Positions 1-5,168 of a stretch of 5,168 nucleotides of DNA are shown in pieces. Every line of letters starts with the position of its first letter. Positions within the stretch are counted from its first letter, which is position 1. The stretch is from an uncultured Methanobrevibacter sp. (GTDB lineage Archaea > Methanobacteriota > Methanobacteria > Methanobacteriales > Methanobacteriaceae): positions 1 through 5,168 of the forward strand of contig ONIK01000103.1 of the NCBI GenBank assembly GCA_900317865.1, read 5' to 3'. Under the pieces are notes generated by a model. The model did not search any database. It was not told the DNA's origin and worked only from the letters and a program-made list of their open reading frames with translations. A program made the position numbers and the translations under genes.

Positions 1-947
1 GACAAATGTCCTCTGGAATAAATTTTGGATTCATCCTGAGACACTGCTCTTGAAATAACTTCTCCCCTTGCATTAGGAGCGTTTAATAAAACACGGGATC
101 CGACATCAATGATGGAATCTTTTTTACCACCCTGGATGGACTGGAAAATAGCCCTTGAGTTTTTACCGTCACAATAAGCAGTAGGATAAGATTGAATTGT
201 TGAAACCGGACTGGTTAAAATGTAATTGTTAATATAAGTTGAATCATCCATTAATTTAACGCCTGTTCTTGGCCTTACTTCAACCTGTTCAGCCCAGTTG
301 TGAACCATGGTAAAAGTAATTTTGGAACCTGGCTTCAAATACATTTCAGATACACCTACATGCATTGCTGAAGCAATGTCATCACCGGTAGCACAGCCAG
401 TAATCAAGTGAAGTTCTGAGTTTTCCTCAGCTATAATTACATTGTGAGCGGTCTGCATAACTGCCTCATCACCAATGAACATACAGGCCTGAACAGGCAT
501 TACTTCCTTGGTTCCCGGAAGTGAACGTACAAAGTATCCGCTGGTAACACCGGTTTCCTGTTCCCTTAAAGCAGTTTTTGCAGTATATTTATCTGCATCA
601 GGCTTTACAACTTTCCACAGATAATCTTCCAGCCATTTATATTTATCAAGTGCAACTTCCATACCCATAACTTCAATGGAATCGGATATTGAGTTATTTG
701 TAAACACATTACTTTGATCAATTTGTAAAAAGGAACCTGAACGATTATTTTCTTCTGTATCGACACCGACCTTCAACAGAGTATTTTTGGTCTTTTTATC
801 AACGTCATCCAAATCATCCAGTAAATCAATGGCATTGACTGCTTCATCAGTAAAGTTTTCTATTGTAACATCTGCACCAATTGGAGCTTTTTTATCTTTT
901 GCTTTTTCAGCATCACTATAAACATTGCGCACACTCAACACATCCAT
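1..947 (-). CDS. sufB: SufB/SufD-family Fe-S cluster assembly scaffold, C-terminus cut by window edge
   Basis: This is the scaffold protein of the SUF system. With the SufC ATPase it assembles Fe-S clusters in the cytoplasm. The frame is open from an ATG at 947 to the left edge, giving 315 complete codons. From memory, methanogen SufB proteins run to about 400 residues, so roughly the last 90-100 are outside. The start reads MDVLSVRNVYSDAEKAKDKK. A charged, helical N-terminal part (about 1-110) is followed by the beta-helix core typical of SufB/SufD, with ELHLITGC (178-185), MHVGVSEMYLKPGS (195-208), VHNWAEQVEVRPRTG (215-229) and NAPNARGEVISRA (289-301). Cysteines are visible at 155, 185 and 259. 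The C-terminal region, where the catalytic Cys/Glu/His residues of bacterial SufB and SufD lie, is not covered. The gene overlaps sufC by 32 bp and lacks a convincing Shine-Dalgarno, suggesting translation coupled to sufC. Downstream GTG or TTG codons (codons 3, 4 and 6) are alternative starts. SufB versus SufD cannot be settled from the fragment; methanogens usually have one such protein. Confidence 0.9.
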   Translation of the reverse strand, partial: MDVLSVRNVYSDAEKAKDKKAPIGADVTIENFTDEAVNAIDLLDDLDDVDKKTKNTLLKVGVDTEENNRSGSFLQIDQSNVFTNNSISDSIEVMGMEVALDKYKWLEDYLWKVVKPDADKYTAKTALREQETGVTSGYFVRSLPGTKEVMPVQACMFIGDEAVMQTAHNVIIAEENSELHLITGCATGDDIASAMHVGVSEMYLKPGSKITFTMVHNWAEQVEVRPRTGVKLMDDSTYINNYILTSPVSTIQSYPTAYCDGKNSRAIFQSIQGGKKDSIIDVGSRVLLNAPNARGEVISRAVSQDESKIYSRGHL

Positions 948-1671
948 TAAAACCGTTTTTTCTAATATCTTCAAGAATTTCAGTAGGATTACCGGAACAG
1001 GAGATTTTACCATTCATCAATACATGGGCCTTATCCGCACTGACAAAGTTTAAGATGTAACCCAAGTGAGTAATTAAAAGTCCGCTTCTTACCCTGTTAC
1101 CCTGTGGTTTATCTTTATCAAGCAAGGTACCTATTTCAGAAGCAATTAACTCTACATTTTCAATATCCACACCAGAATCAGGTTCATCAAACATTGTAAA
1201 ATCAGGCATTTGAGCTAAAAGCTGTAATATTTCAGATCTTTTAACTTCCCCTCCTGAAAATCCAAAGTTAACATCCCTGTCTAAAAATTCATCGCTGAAT
1301 TTAAGCTGATTTGCAAGTTCTTTCATTCTTGGATTTAATTCCTCATCCATATCCTGATGGGATTCTATTTTAAGCAAATCCCTTACGGAAACACCTCTTA
1401 TTGAAGGAGGTGTTTGGAAACTTACACCAATACCTAATTTAACCCTTTCTGCAGTAGTTAAATTAGTAATATCCTGACCTTTGAATTTAATAGTACCATT
1501 TACAACAGTATATTGAGGAAAACCTAATATAGTTAAGAATAAAGTACTTTTACCAGCACCATTTGGCCCTAAAAGAACGTGGGTTTCTCCCTCATCGATG
1601 GAAAGGTTAATGTCTTTTAAAACCCTTTTTCCCCCGACTTCAACAGCCAAATTTTCAATTTCAAGTAACAT
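916..1671 (-). CDS. sufC: SufC, Fe-S cluster assembly ABC-type ATPase
   Basis: This is a cytosolic, non-membrane ABC ATPase that powers cluster assembly on SufB. Numbered from the ATG at 1671 it has 251 residues, normal for SufC. All nucleotide-binding motifs are intact: Walker A GPNGAGKST (35-43), Q-loop Gln86, signature FSGGEVKRSE (138-147), Walker B TMFDEPDSGVD (159-169, with D162 and E163), and H-loop His202 in ITHLG. The FDEPDSG(V/I)D form of Walker B and the FSGGEVKR signature are characteristic of SufC rather than transporter ATPases. The tail ends in a CVECAQC motif (Cys 244, 247, 250), a CxxCxxC pattern; from memory other methanogen SufC proteins also carry C-terminal cysteines. An ATG at 1683 would add four residues, but GGTGAT lies inside that extension 3 nt before the 1671 ATG, so 1671 is preferred. 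It overlaps the sufB start, and the two form a minimal sufCB operon with no sufS, sufE or sufU visible here. Confidence 0.95.
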   Translation of the reverse strand: MLLEIENLAVEVGGKRVLKDINLSIDEGETHVLLGPNGAGKSTLFLTILGFPQYTVVNGTIKFKGQDITNLTTAERVKLGIGVSFQTPPSIRGVSVRDLLKIESHQDMDEELNPRMKELANQLKFSDEFLDRDVNFGFSGGEVKRSEILQLLAQMPDFTMFDEPDSGVDIENVELIASEIGTLLDKDKPQGNRVRSGLLITHLGYILNFVSADKAHVLMNGKISCSGNPTEILEDIRKNGFNGCVECAQCL

Positions 1672-1674
1672 TAT

Positions 1675-1681
1675 ATCACCC
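1675..1681 (-). promoter_or_regulatory. Ribosome binding site of sufC (decides the start)
   Basis: GGGTGAT on the minus strand sits 3 nt upstream of the ATG at 1671 and complements the 3' end of archaeal 16S rRNA. The same GGTGAT-N3-ATG arrangement precedes the PRC-barrel gene in this window. It supports 1671 over the in-frame ATG at 1683, whose codon directly abuts the RBS. Confidence 0.75.
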
Positions 1682-1704
1682 ATTTATGCATTATTAATTA
1701 AAGT

Positions 1705-1713
1705 AGTATAATA
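1705..1713 (-). promoter_or_regulatory. Candidate TATA element for sufCB
   Basis: The 88 bp between the PRC-barrel stop and the sufC start hold the terminator of the upstream gene and then an AT-rich stretch. TATTATACT on the minus strand would place transcription initiation roughly 25 nt downstream, near 1684, giving a short leader that still includes the GGTGAT site. The stretch at 1723-1732 is also A-rich and could serve instead. In DNA this AT-rich the match is weak evidence; the main support is that the terminator upstream makes a separate promoter necessary. Confidence 0.35.
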
Positions 1714-1734
1714 ACAATGTTTTATTTTTAATCT

Positions 1735-1770
1735 ATAAAAAAAGAGAAAATAACTGAAATTATTCAGTTA
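1735..1770 (-). terminator. Hairpin plus oligo-T terminator after the PRC-barrel gene
   Basis: On the minus strand a perfect 8-bp stem TAACTGAA/TTCAGTTA with a 4-nt TAAT loop (1770-1751) is followed by TTTTCTCTTTTTTT. The left arm encodes the last codons of the PRC-barrel protein, and the stop TAA starts at the loop, so the structure is built into the gene's 3' end. Euryarchaeal termination depends mainly on oligo-T, and the T-rich tract here is good. It separates the PRC-barrel transcript from sufCB. Confidence 0.7.
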
Positions 1771-2026
1771 CGATAATGAATTCACCGACTTTTTCAACTT
1801 TAGCAAAAGGAACCAACAACAAGTCACCATTTCTTTTAGCACCTTTTACGTGAATATTACGGTCAGCTTCTACACGAATTGCGATATCAACGATTTTACC
1901 AGTTTTTTCGTTGACAATAAGTTCATCTAAAACACCAAGAATACGAGCGTTATTAGTTGCGACTTGGTAGTTTCTAATTTCACTCCATAATTTTTCTTCT
2001 CTTTTAGGAATTTGTTTATTTTCCAT
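1760..2026 (-). CDS. Small single-domain PRC-barrel protein
   Basis: This is an 88-residue cytosolic protein made of one PRC-barrel domain, a small beta-barrel first described in photosynthetic reaction-centre H subunits and RimM. A charged leader MENKQIPKREEKLW (1-14) is followed by the barrel: NYQVATNNARILGVLDEL (19-36), KTGKIVDIAI (41-50), and the closing strands LLLVPFAKVEKVGEFIIV (69-86). There are no cysteines, signal peptide or membrane segments. An in-frame TTG at 2044 would add six residues, but AGGTGA lies just before the ATG at 2026, so 2026 is chosen. Such stand-alone PRC-barrel proteins are widespread in Euryarchaeota. In haloarchaea, single-domain members (CdpB type) work with SepF in cell division; whether this protein does so is inference only. 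The gene is 48 bp after cobY with no clear terminator between them, so readthrough from mmp14-cobY is possible. Its function is not established. Confidence 0.85.
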   Translation of the reverse strand: MENKQIPKREEKLWSEIRNYQVATNNARILGVLDELIVNEKTGKIVDIAIRVEADRNIHVKGAKRNGDLLLVPFAKVEKVGEFIIVTE

Positions 2027-2030
2027 GAAA

Positions 2031-2036
2031 TCACCT
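2031..2036 (-). promoter_or_regulatory. Ribosome binding site of the PRC-barrel gene (decides the start)
   Basis: AGGTGA on the minus strand, extended to AGGTGAT, lies immediately before the ATG at 2026, in the same GGTGAT-N3-ATG layout as sufC. It sits inside the extension that a TTG start at 2044 would create, which argues against that start. Confidence 0.75.
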
Positions 2037-2048
2037 GATAACAATATT

Positions 2049-2072
2049 AAATTTATACTATATTATATGTAT
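2049..2072 (-). promoter_or_regulatory. Candidate TATA region for the PRC-barrel gene
   Basis: The 48-bp gap after cobY is almost pure A/T and contains CATATAATATA followed by TATAAATTT on the minus strand. Initiation about 25 nt downstream of the first element would fall near 2040 and leave a short leader with the AGGTGA site. The composition makes chance matches likely, and transcription from cobY is an equally good explanation. Confidence 0.3.
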
Positions 2073-2074
2073 TA

Positions 2075-2677
2075 TTATTCATTATATTTAAAAGTATATT
2101 TATTGGCAACATCGGCATCTTGTAATGTATTAATATTAAAGGCCAATTCTTCTTTATTCAGAACCAGCTGATACTCCTCCTGAATTTTATTTATGCTTTT
2201 TAAAATATTAACGCCTACAGGAACAAGACCCATGTATTCATATTCATACTTTAAATTCAAATCATCAAAAATGCTGACGGGAATCAAGGTAGACAATGCT
2301 TCCTTTTTACATTCAAAATAAGAATTTAAAATATAATCAATGCATTCTCCTTTGATAAAAGGCAAATCTGCGTTAATAAAAAGTAAAATATCCTCTGGAG
2401 ATTTAGCTTCAAAATAATCTAAAATAAAAGACAGATCATGAATATAGTCAACACCTGGTGTGTCTAGAATTTCATGATTAAAATTTTTAATGTAGTCAAC
2501 AGTTTTTGGAGTGTTGGGACTGGTTGCGATAATTATTTTTTCGACTAATTTAGAAGAATTTAAATTATCAAGTACATATTTAATTAAAGGTTTATTCTGT
2601 AATCTGAAAAGAGGTTTTTCGACAGGAGTTTTAAGGCGTGTTCCTCTACCTCCTGCCATTACAATTCCATAAATCAT
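2075..2677 (-). CDS. cobY: CobY, GTP:adenosylcobinamide-phosphate guanylyltransferase
   Basis: CobY transfers GMP from GTP to adenosylcobinamide phosphate, giving AdoCbi-GDP and pyrophosphate, in late assembly of the corrinoid nucleotide loop. It is the archaeal substitute for the transferase activity of bacterial CobU/CobP. The 200-residue length matches known CobY proteins. The fold is a nucleotidyltransferase Rossmann type: nucleotide-binding loop MAGGRGTRL (7-15), EKPL (20-23), ATSPNTPKTVDYI (51-63), which matches my memory of the M. jannaschii enzyme (MJ1117), a probable metal site NADLPF (102-107, Asp104), GLVPVGVN (150-157), and FNINTLQDAD (180-189). The start at 2677 puts the GxG loop at the expected distance, although upstream there is only a weak GGTTTTGG. 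The gene begins 10 bp after the mmp14 stop, so the two are probably co-transcribed. Methanogens need the corrinoid for MtrA, the partner of the MtrH encoded just upstream. The gene looks more A/T-rich than mmp14 and mtrH, which may reflect lower expression. Confidence 0.93.
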   Translation of the reverse strand: MIYGIVMAGGRGTRLKTPVEKPLFRLQNKPLIKYVLDNLNSSKLVEKIIIATSPNTPKTVDYIKNFNHEILDTPGVDYIHDLSFILDYFEAKSPEDILLFINADLPFIKGECIDYILNSYFECKKEALSTLIPVSIFDDLNLKYEYEYMGLVPVGVNILKSINKIQEEYQLVLNKEELAFNINTLQDADVANKYTFKYNE

Positions 2678-2687
2678 GCCAAAACCA

Positions 2688-4157
2688 TTAAGCGAATTTA
2701 CCGCCAGCCATTTTCATACGGTCTTTCAATATACATCTGCCACCCTGTTTACCTCCAATAGGAACTTTTGGAGTACCCATTGAATTCATACAACGTGCCA
2801 TAATAGCAGAACCTAAAGCAAGACCATCTTCAACGAAAACAACTTTTTCAAATTTGTCCTGAACCGCTTCCAATATGAGTTCAGGTTTACGTCCAGTGAT
2901 ACCTGCCCTGCCGGTAATACCCAGTGCAGAACCCGGAACAATAACGTTTTCTTTAAATGCAACATCCAAAACACGGGTAACGATATTGGTACTTACATAA
3001 TCAAGTGTGGAAAGCATAGTGCCCAAACCGTCATCAGCATAGAACTGCGCACCCAATTCCATCAAGTCATCAAGTTTGTCACCGTTGAAACCTACATCAC
3101 AACCGATTAAAGTGGTTCCTGCTTTTTCAGCAGCTTCAGGATTGACCGGAACAGTACCGAATCTTTCAACATCAATTGGAACTTTTTGAATATTAATTAA
3201 CTTATGTGCTTCCAATGCATTGGCTTCTGCTTTCTTCTTATCCGCCTTTTTGGCAGCCTTTTCATCATACAAATCAATTGCAGCTCCGTTTTTCTTATCA
3301 ATTTGACCTGATCCACGAGCAATTGCATCACTTACAACCCCTGCCAAACCTAAAAAGTTACCGACAGTATTTGCATAAGGTTCATTGTCATTTACAATAC
3401 GGCCTGCCAAAGTAGAACCGAAGTCCAGGGAAACACAAGGATTTCTATAATCTACCTCAGTCCATTTAGCACCCAATTTAATACCTGCAGTTACAAGTTC
3501 TCCTTCCATTTCATTTGCAACAGTTTCTTTACCTTCTGGAGGAACTACACTAACAACAGCACCATCAAAAAGAATATTTTCTAAAAGAGAATGTTTTTGC
3601 AATCTTTCAGGAAGCTGGGAAATACCCATTGCAGGAGACATTTTACGTGGCGGAATATCCGCTTCAAGACAACCGTCTGCAAGAGCAATAATTAACTGAC
3701 CTGCTTCTTCAGCAGTAGCAAATCCGGCAGTTACACCAGTGGATCTTACAACAAAATCCAAATCCTCATCCTTATCGACATTACATTTTCTGAGTGCTTC
3801 CAAAACAGTATCACGAATAAGTTCTGTTACAGCTTCTTTAGAAAGTTCAATACCCCAAACTGTTTTACCGAAAACTTCCTCATTGGCTTTAGGCGGTCTG
3901 ATGTCACGAGTCATTTTAACCGTTTTGTTTAACAAATAAGACTCACTTGTATTTAAATTAGTAGCCATGACAATACATTTGGTGGTAGTGTTACCCAATT
4001 CAACAGAAGCAGTTACATAAAAGACATCTGGCTTTTGAACAGCACCAGGACTAGCAGGACCTGCCCTTTGAGCTCTTAAAACATCAAGATTTCCTTCTTT
4101 AGAATGAGCAATAATAGGCTTTGGACCTTTATTAAAAATTTTACTTAAAAAAGACAT
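2688..4157 (-). CDS. mmp14: Methanogenesis marker protein 14 (ASKHA-fold, putative ATPase)
   Basis: This 489-residue cytosolic protein belongs to the methanogenesis marker 14 family (TIGR03285 as I recall), found in methanogens and without an agreed function. It shows actin/Hsp70/sugar-kinase (ASKHA) hallmarks: a phosphate-1-like loop SVELGNTTTKC (51-61), a phosphate-2-like loop SLDFGSTLAGR (243-253), a third glycine-rich segment GTTLIGCDVGFNGD (347-360), and an adenosine-type motif GSALGITGRAGITGR (409-423). Residues 1-46 are a loosely conserved, Pro/Gly-rich leader. Residues 298-318 form a Lys/Ala-rich, probably helical insert (DEKAAKKADKKKAEANA). The C-terminus is basic and glycine-rich (GGKQGGRCILKDRMK). 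Seven cysteines are scattered with no CxxC cluster site, so no Fe-S domain like that of RACo/RamA is visible. The start at 4157 has a good Shine-Dalgarno, GGAGAGGT. The gene lies between mtrH and cobY with its own promoter region. A role in reactivating a corrinoid protein such as MtrA is inference from fold and neighbours; another chaperone-like ATPase role is possible. Confidence 0.88.
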   Translation of the reverse strand: MSFLSKIFNKGPKPIIAHSKEGNLDVLRAQRAGPASPGAVQKPDVFYVTASVELGNTTTKCIVMATNLNTSESYLLNKTVKMTRDIRPPKANEEVFGKTVWGIELSKEAVTELIRDTVLEALRKCNVDKDEDLDFVVRSTGVTAGFATAEEAGQLIIALADGCLEADIPPRKMSPAMGISQLPERLQKHSLLENILFDGAVVSVVPPEGKETVANEMEGELVTAGIKLGAKWTEVDYRNPCVSLDFGSTLAGRIVNDNEPYANTVGNFLGLAGVVSDAIARGSGQIDKKNGAAIDLYDEKAAKKADKKKAEANALEAHKLINIQKVPIDVERFGTVPVNPEAAEKAGTTLIGCDVGFNGDKLDDLMELGAQFYADDGLGTMLSTLDYVSTNIVTRVLDVAFKENVIVPGSALGITGRAGITGRKPELILEAVQDKFEKVVFVEDGLALGSAIMARCMNSMGTPKVPIGGKQGGRCILKDRMKMAGGKFA

Positions 4158-4163
4158 AATTTA

Positions 4164-4171
4164 ACCTCTCC
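4164..4171 (-). promoter_or_regulatory. Shine-Dalgarno of mmp14
   Basis: GGAGAGGT on the minus strand, 6 nt before the ATG at 4157, is the strongest ribosome binding site in the window. It supports the chosen start and efficient initiation. Confidence 0.8.
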
Positions 4172-4206
4172 AAAATTAAAGTTAAATAATAATCTATTTT
4201 TAAGAT

Positions 4207-4214
4207 AATATAAA
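4207..4214 (-). promoter_or_regulatory. TATA box candidate for mmp14-cobY
   Basis: TTTATATT on the minus strand, preceded by A-rich TAATAAAA that could act as a BRE, lies about 50 nt before the mmp14 start. Initiation about 25 nt downstream would be near 4185 and give a leader of about 28 nt containing GGAGAGGT. The position just after the mtr terminator fits an independent promoter. The match is to the general archaeal pattern only. Confidence 0.5.
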
Positions 4215-4246
4215 TTTTATTAAAAAGTTTTTTAAAAAAAGTAGTT

Positions 4247-4290
4247 GAAAAAATAAAAAAATAGATTAGATGATATGAAATCACCTAATC
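4247..4290 (-). terminator. Terminator of the mtr operon
   Basis: Fourteen bases past the mtrH stop, the minus strand holds an 11-bp stem GATTAGGTGAT/ATCATCTAATC (one G-U pair) with a 5-nt TTCAT loop (4290-4264), followed by TATTTTTTTATTTTTTC. Two further T runs, of seven at 4234-4240 and five at 4221-4225, follow on the same strand and could act as backup oligo-T signals. The hairpin plus U-tract is a strong candidate for ending the mtr transcript, as expected after mtrH, the last gene in the mtrEDCBAFGH order of Methanobacteriales. Confidence 0.8.
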
Positions 4291-4304
4291 CGGACCCTTT
4301 ATAT

Positions 4305-5168
4305 CTATAATAATTTGTTAATTGGGTGGTCTTCTACAGGTTCGGTACCGATATCTTTTGCTGCCTCAGCAATCATAATATCTGCCATACCACAAGCAGG
4401 GAAAGCGAGTCTTGCGTTTTCGATAGGTCCGAAAAGTACGAAGTCTCCACCAGCCATTTGTTGAACAATGTTAGAACCGATATCACAAACAGGCCATGCT
4501 TCTTTGTGTTCTTTTTTGTATCCTCTTAACCAGTCCCATGCAGATGGAACGTTGTGAATACCGGATCCTACTGGGTATCCCCATTTAGCTTTTACTGCAT
4601 AAGAAGTTCTTACAGCAGGTCCTGCACCTTGACCTAATGGAGTAACTGCTACATCCATGAATGGTTTAGTAATACCACATTCATCAGCCATTTCAAGAAT
4701 ACCTTGGTCGATTACGTCTCCACCAGTTTCCCAGATTTCGATTTTACCTTCTACACCAGGTTTCATTGGGTTGAAACCTAAGAGAATGGATGCATCGATG
4801 TCTGAGTTTTTAACTGCTTCAATCTCACCAGCTTCTGCAGCCATACTTAATGAGTTGTAAACAGCTCTTTCACATAAGCCTACTTCTTGAACGTATTCTA
4901 CACCTGCAATTTTAGCAGCAGCTGCAGTTGAATCTATAAGGAAAGGTTTGTCACAGATGTCTCCTACAAATTCTAAGTATTTAACCATAGCTTCTGCAGT
5001 AGCACCGAAAGTTTGTACAACACAAGGGTTTCCGGTTACATCAGACATTTCTTCCATAGTTTTAATTCTTTCTTCAGCAGCATCTTTATCAAAGATACCT
5101 TCTTTTTCATCACTAATAATATTGTGTCCACCGTAAAAGATAGTTCCTGCTAAAACAGTAGGGTATTC
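4305..5168 (-). CDS. mtrH: MtrH, tetrahydromethanopterin S-methyltransferase subunit H, N-terminus cut by window edge
   Basis: MtrH is the peripheral cytoplasmic subunit of the membrane-bound, sodium-pumping Mtr complex. It transfers the methyl group of methyl-H4MPT to the Co(I) corrinoid on MtrA, from which it goes to coenzyme M. The open frame runs from the right edge to a TAG at 4305, giving 287 residues; MtrH is about 310, so some 23 N-terminal residues are missing. The ATG at 5057 is internal, because the frame upstream encodes conserved MtrH sequence (EYPTVLAGTIFYGGHNIISD). Other family segments, in fragment numbering, are MSDVTGNPCVVQTFG (41-55), PFLIDSTAAAAKIAGV (75-90), GFNPMKPGVEGKIEIWETGG (131-150), DVAVTPLGQGAGPAVRTSYA (172-191) and FGPIENARLAFPACGMADIM (246-265). 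These fit the TIM-barrel methyltransferase fold related to pterin-binding MetH/AcsE domains. It should be the last gene of the mtr operon, and a terminator follows it. Expression is expected to be high. Confidence 0.97.
   Translation of the reverse strand, partial: EYPTVLAGTIFYGGHNIISDEKEGIFDKDAAEERIKTMEEMSDVTGNPCVVQTFGATAEAMVKYLEFVGDICDKPFLIDSTAAAAKIAGVEYVQEVGLCERAVYNSLSMAAEAGEIEAVKNSDIDASILLGFNPMKPGVEGKIEIWETGGDVIDQGILEMADECGITKPFMDVAVTPLGQGAGPAVRTSYAVKAKWGYPVGSGIHNVPSAWDWLRGYKKEHKEAWPVCDIGSNIVQQMAGGDFVLFGPIENARLAFPACGMADIMIAEAAKDIGTEPVEDHPINKLL

Noticed and set aside
903..913. ATG at 913 just past the sufC stop as the sufB start
   Set aside because: It is in a different frame that stops after 17 codons. 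The SufB-like frame extends upstream to the ATG at 947.
2027..2044. TTG start at 2044 for the PRC-barrel gene
   Set aside because: AGGTGAT immediately before the ATG at 2026 is a far better initiation site and would lie inside the longer reading.
2678..2690. ATG overlapping the mmp14 stop (TAATG) as a start for cobY
   Set aside because: It is out of frame with CobY and reaches a stop after four codons.
3206..3415. Plus-strand open frame of 69 codons inside mmp14
   Set aside because: It lies antisense to a well-supported conserved gene, has no ribosome binding site or recognisable domain, and looks like a shadow of the coding strand. The other plus-strand frames (3739-3939, 4326-4529, 4657-4860, 4948-5136) were rejected for the same reasons.
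4221..4240. A/T palindrome after the mtr terminator as a second hairpin or operator
   Set aside because: It consists only of A and T runs with one or two interruptions, so chance pairing is expected. The T runs are better read as backup oligo-T termination signals.
4274..4285. The 12-base string atgaaatcacct in the mtr terminator is identical to the RBS/start region of the PRC-barrel gene (2025-2036)
   Set aside because: In the terminator it forms one stem arm and the loop, and no ATG with an open frame follows. A shared GGTGAT motif in AT-rich DNA explains the match.
4305..5057. MtrH read as a complete 250-residue protein starting at 5057
   Set aside because: The frame continues without a stop to the right edge and encodes conserved MtrH sequence there, so the ATG at 5057 is internal and the gene is cut by the window.

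Overview
The window is AT-rich chromosomal DNA from a methanogenic archaeon, most probably Methanobacteriales and best matched by Methanobrevibacter. The evidence is a clear MtrH (methyl-tetrahydromethanopterin:CoM methyltransferase subunit H), an archaeal-type cobinamide-phosphate guanylyltransferase (CobY), a protein of the 'methanogenesis marker 14' family, a two-gene archaeal SUF system, GGTGAT-type ribosome binding sites, TATA-like elements and hairpin plus oligo-T terminators. The genus is an inference from style and composition; the order is firmer.

All six genes lie on the minus strand, so transcription runs from high to low coordinates. From the right: mtrH enters at the right edge with about 23 N-terminal residues missing and ends at 4305. 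It is followed by a strong hairpin/oligo-T terminator (4247-4290) that should close the mtr operon. A promoter-like region and a good Shine-Dalgarno then start mmp14 (2688-4157), with cobY (2075-2677) 10 bp behind it. A small PRC-barrel gene (1760-2026) follows, ending in a hairpin terminator that overlaps its own stop codon. Last comes sufC (916-1671), which overlaps by 32 bp a sufB-like gene (947 to 1) that runs off the left edge without its C-terminus.

Functionally, the right half is linked by corrinoid chemistry. MtrH delivers a methyl group to the corrinoid of MtrA, CobY attaches the nucleotide precursor while that corrinoid is being made, and the ASKHA-fold marker protein between them resembles ATP-dependent reactivators of B12 enzymes. 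As I recall, Methanothermobacter keeps cobY (MTH1152) a few genes past mtrH (MTH1156), so the linkage appears old. The left half is a minimal SufC-SufB Fe-S cluster assembly pair, which fits the heavy Fe-S demand of methanogens.

The items most worth following are the unexplained role of the marker-14 protein, and the SufC C-terminal CxxCxxC motif, which is encoded entirely inside the overlap with sufB. No mobile element, CRISPR array, tRNA or rRNA was seen, and there is no gene-free stretch over 300 bp.
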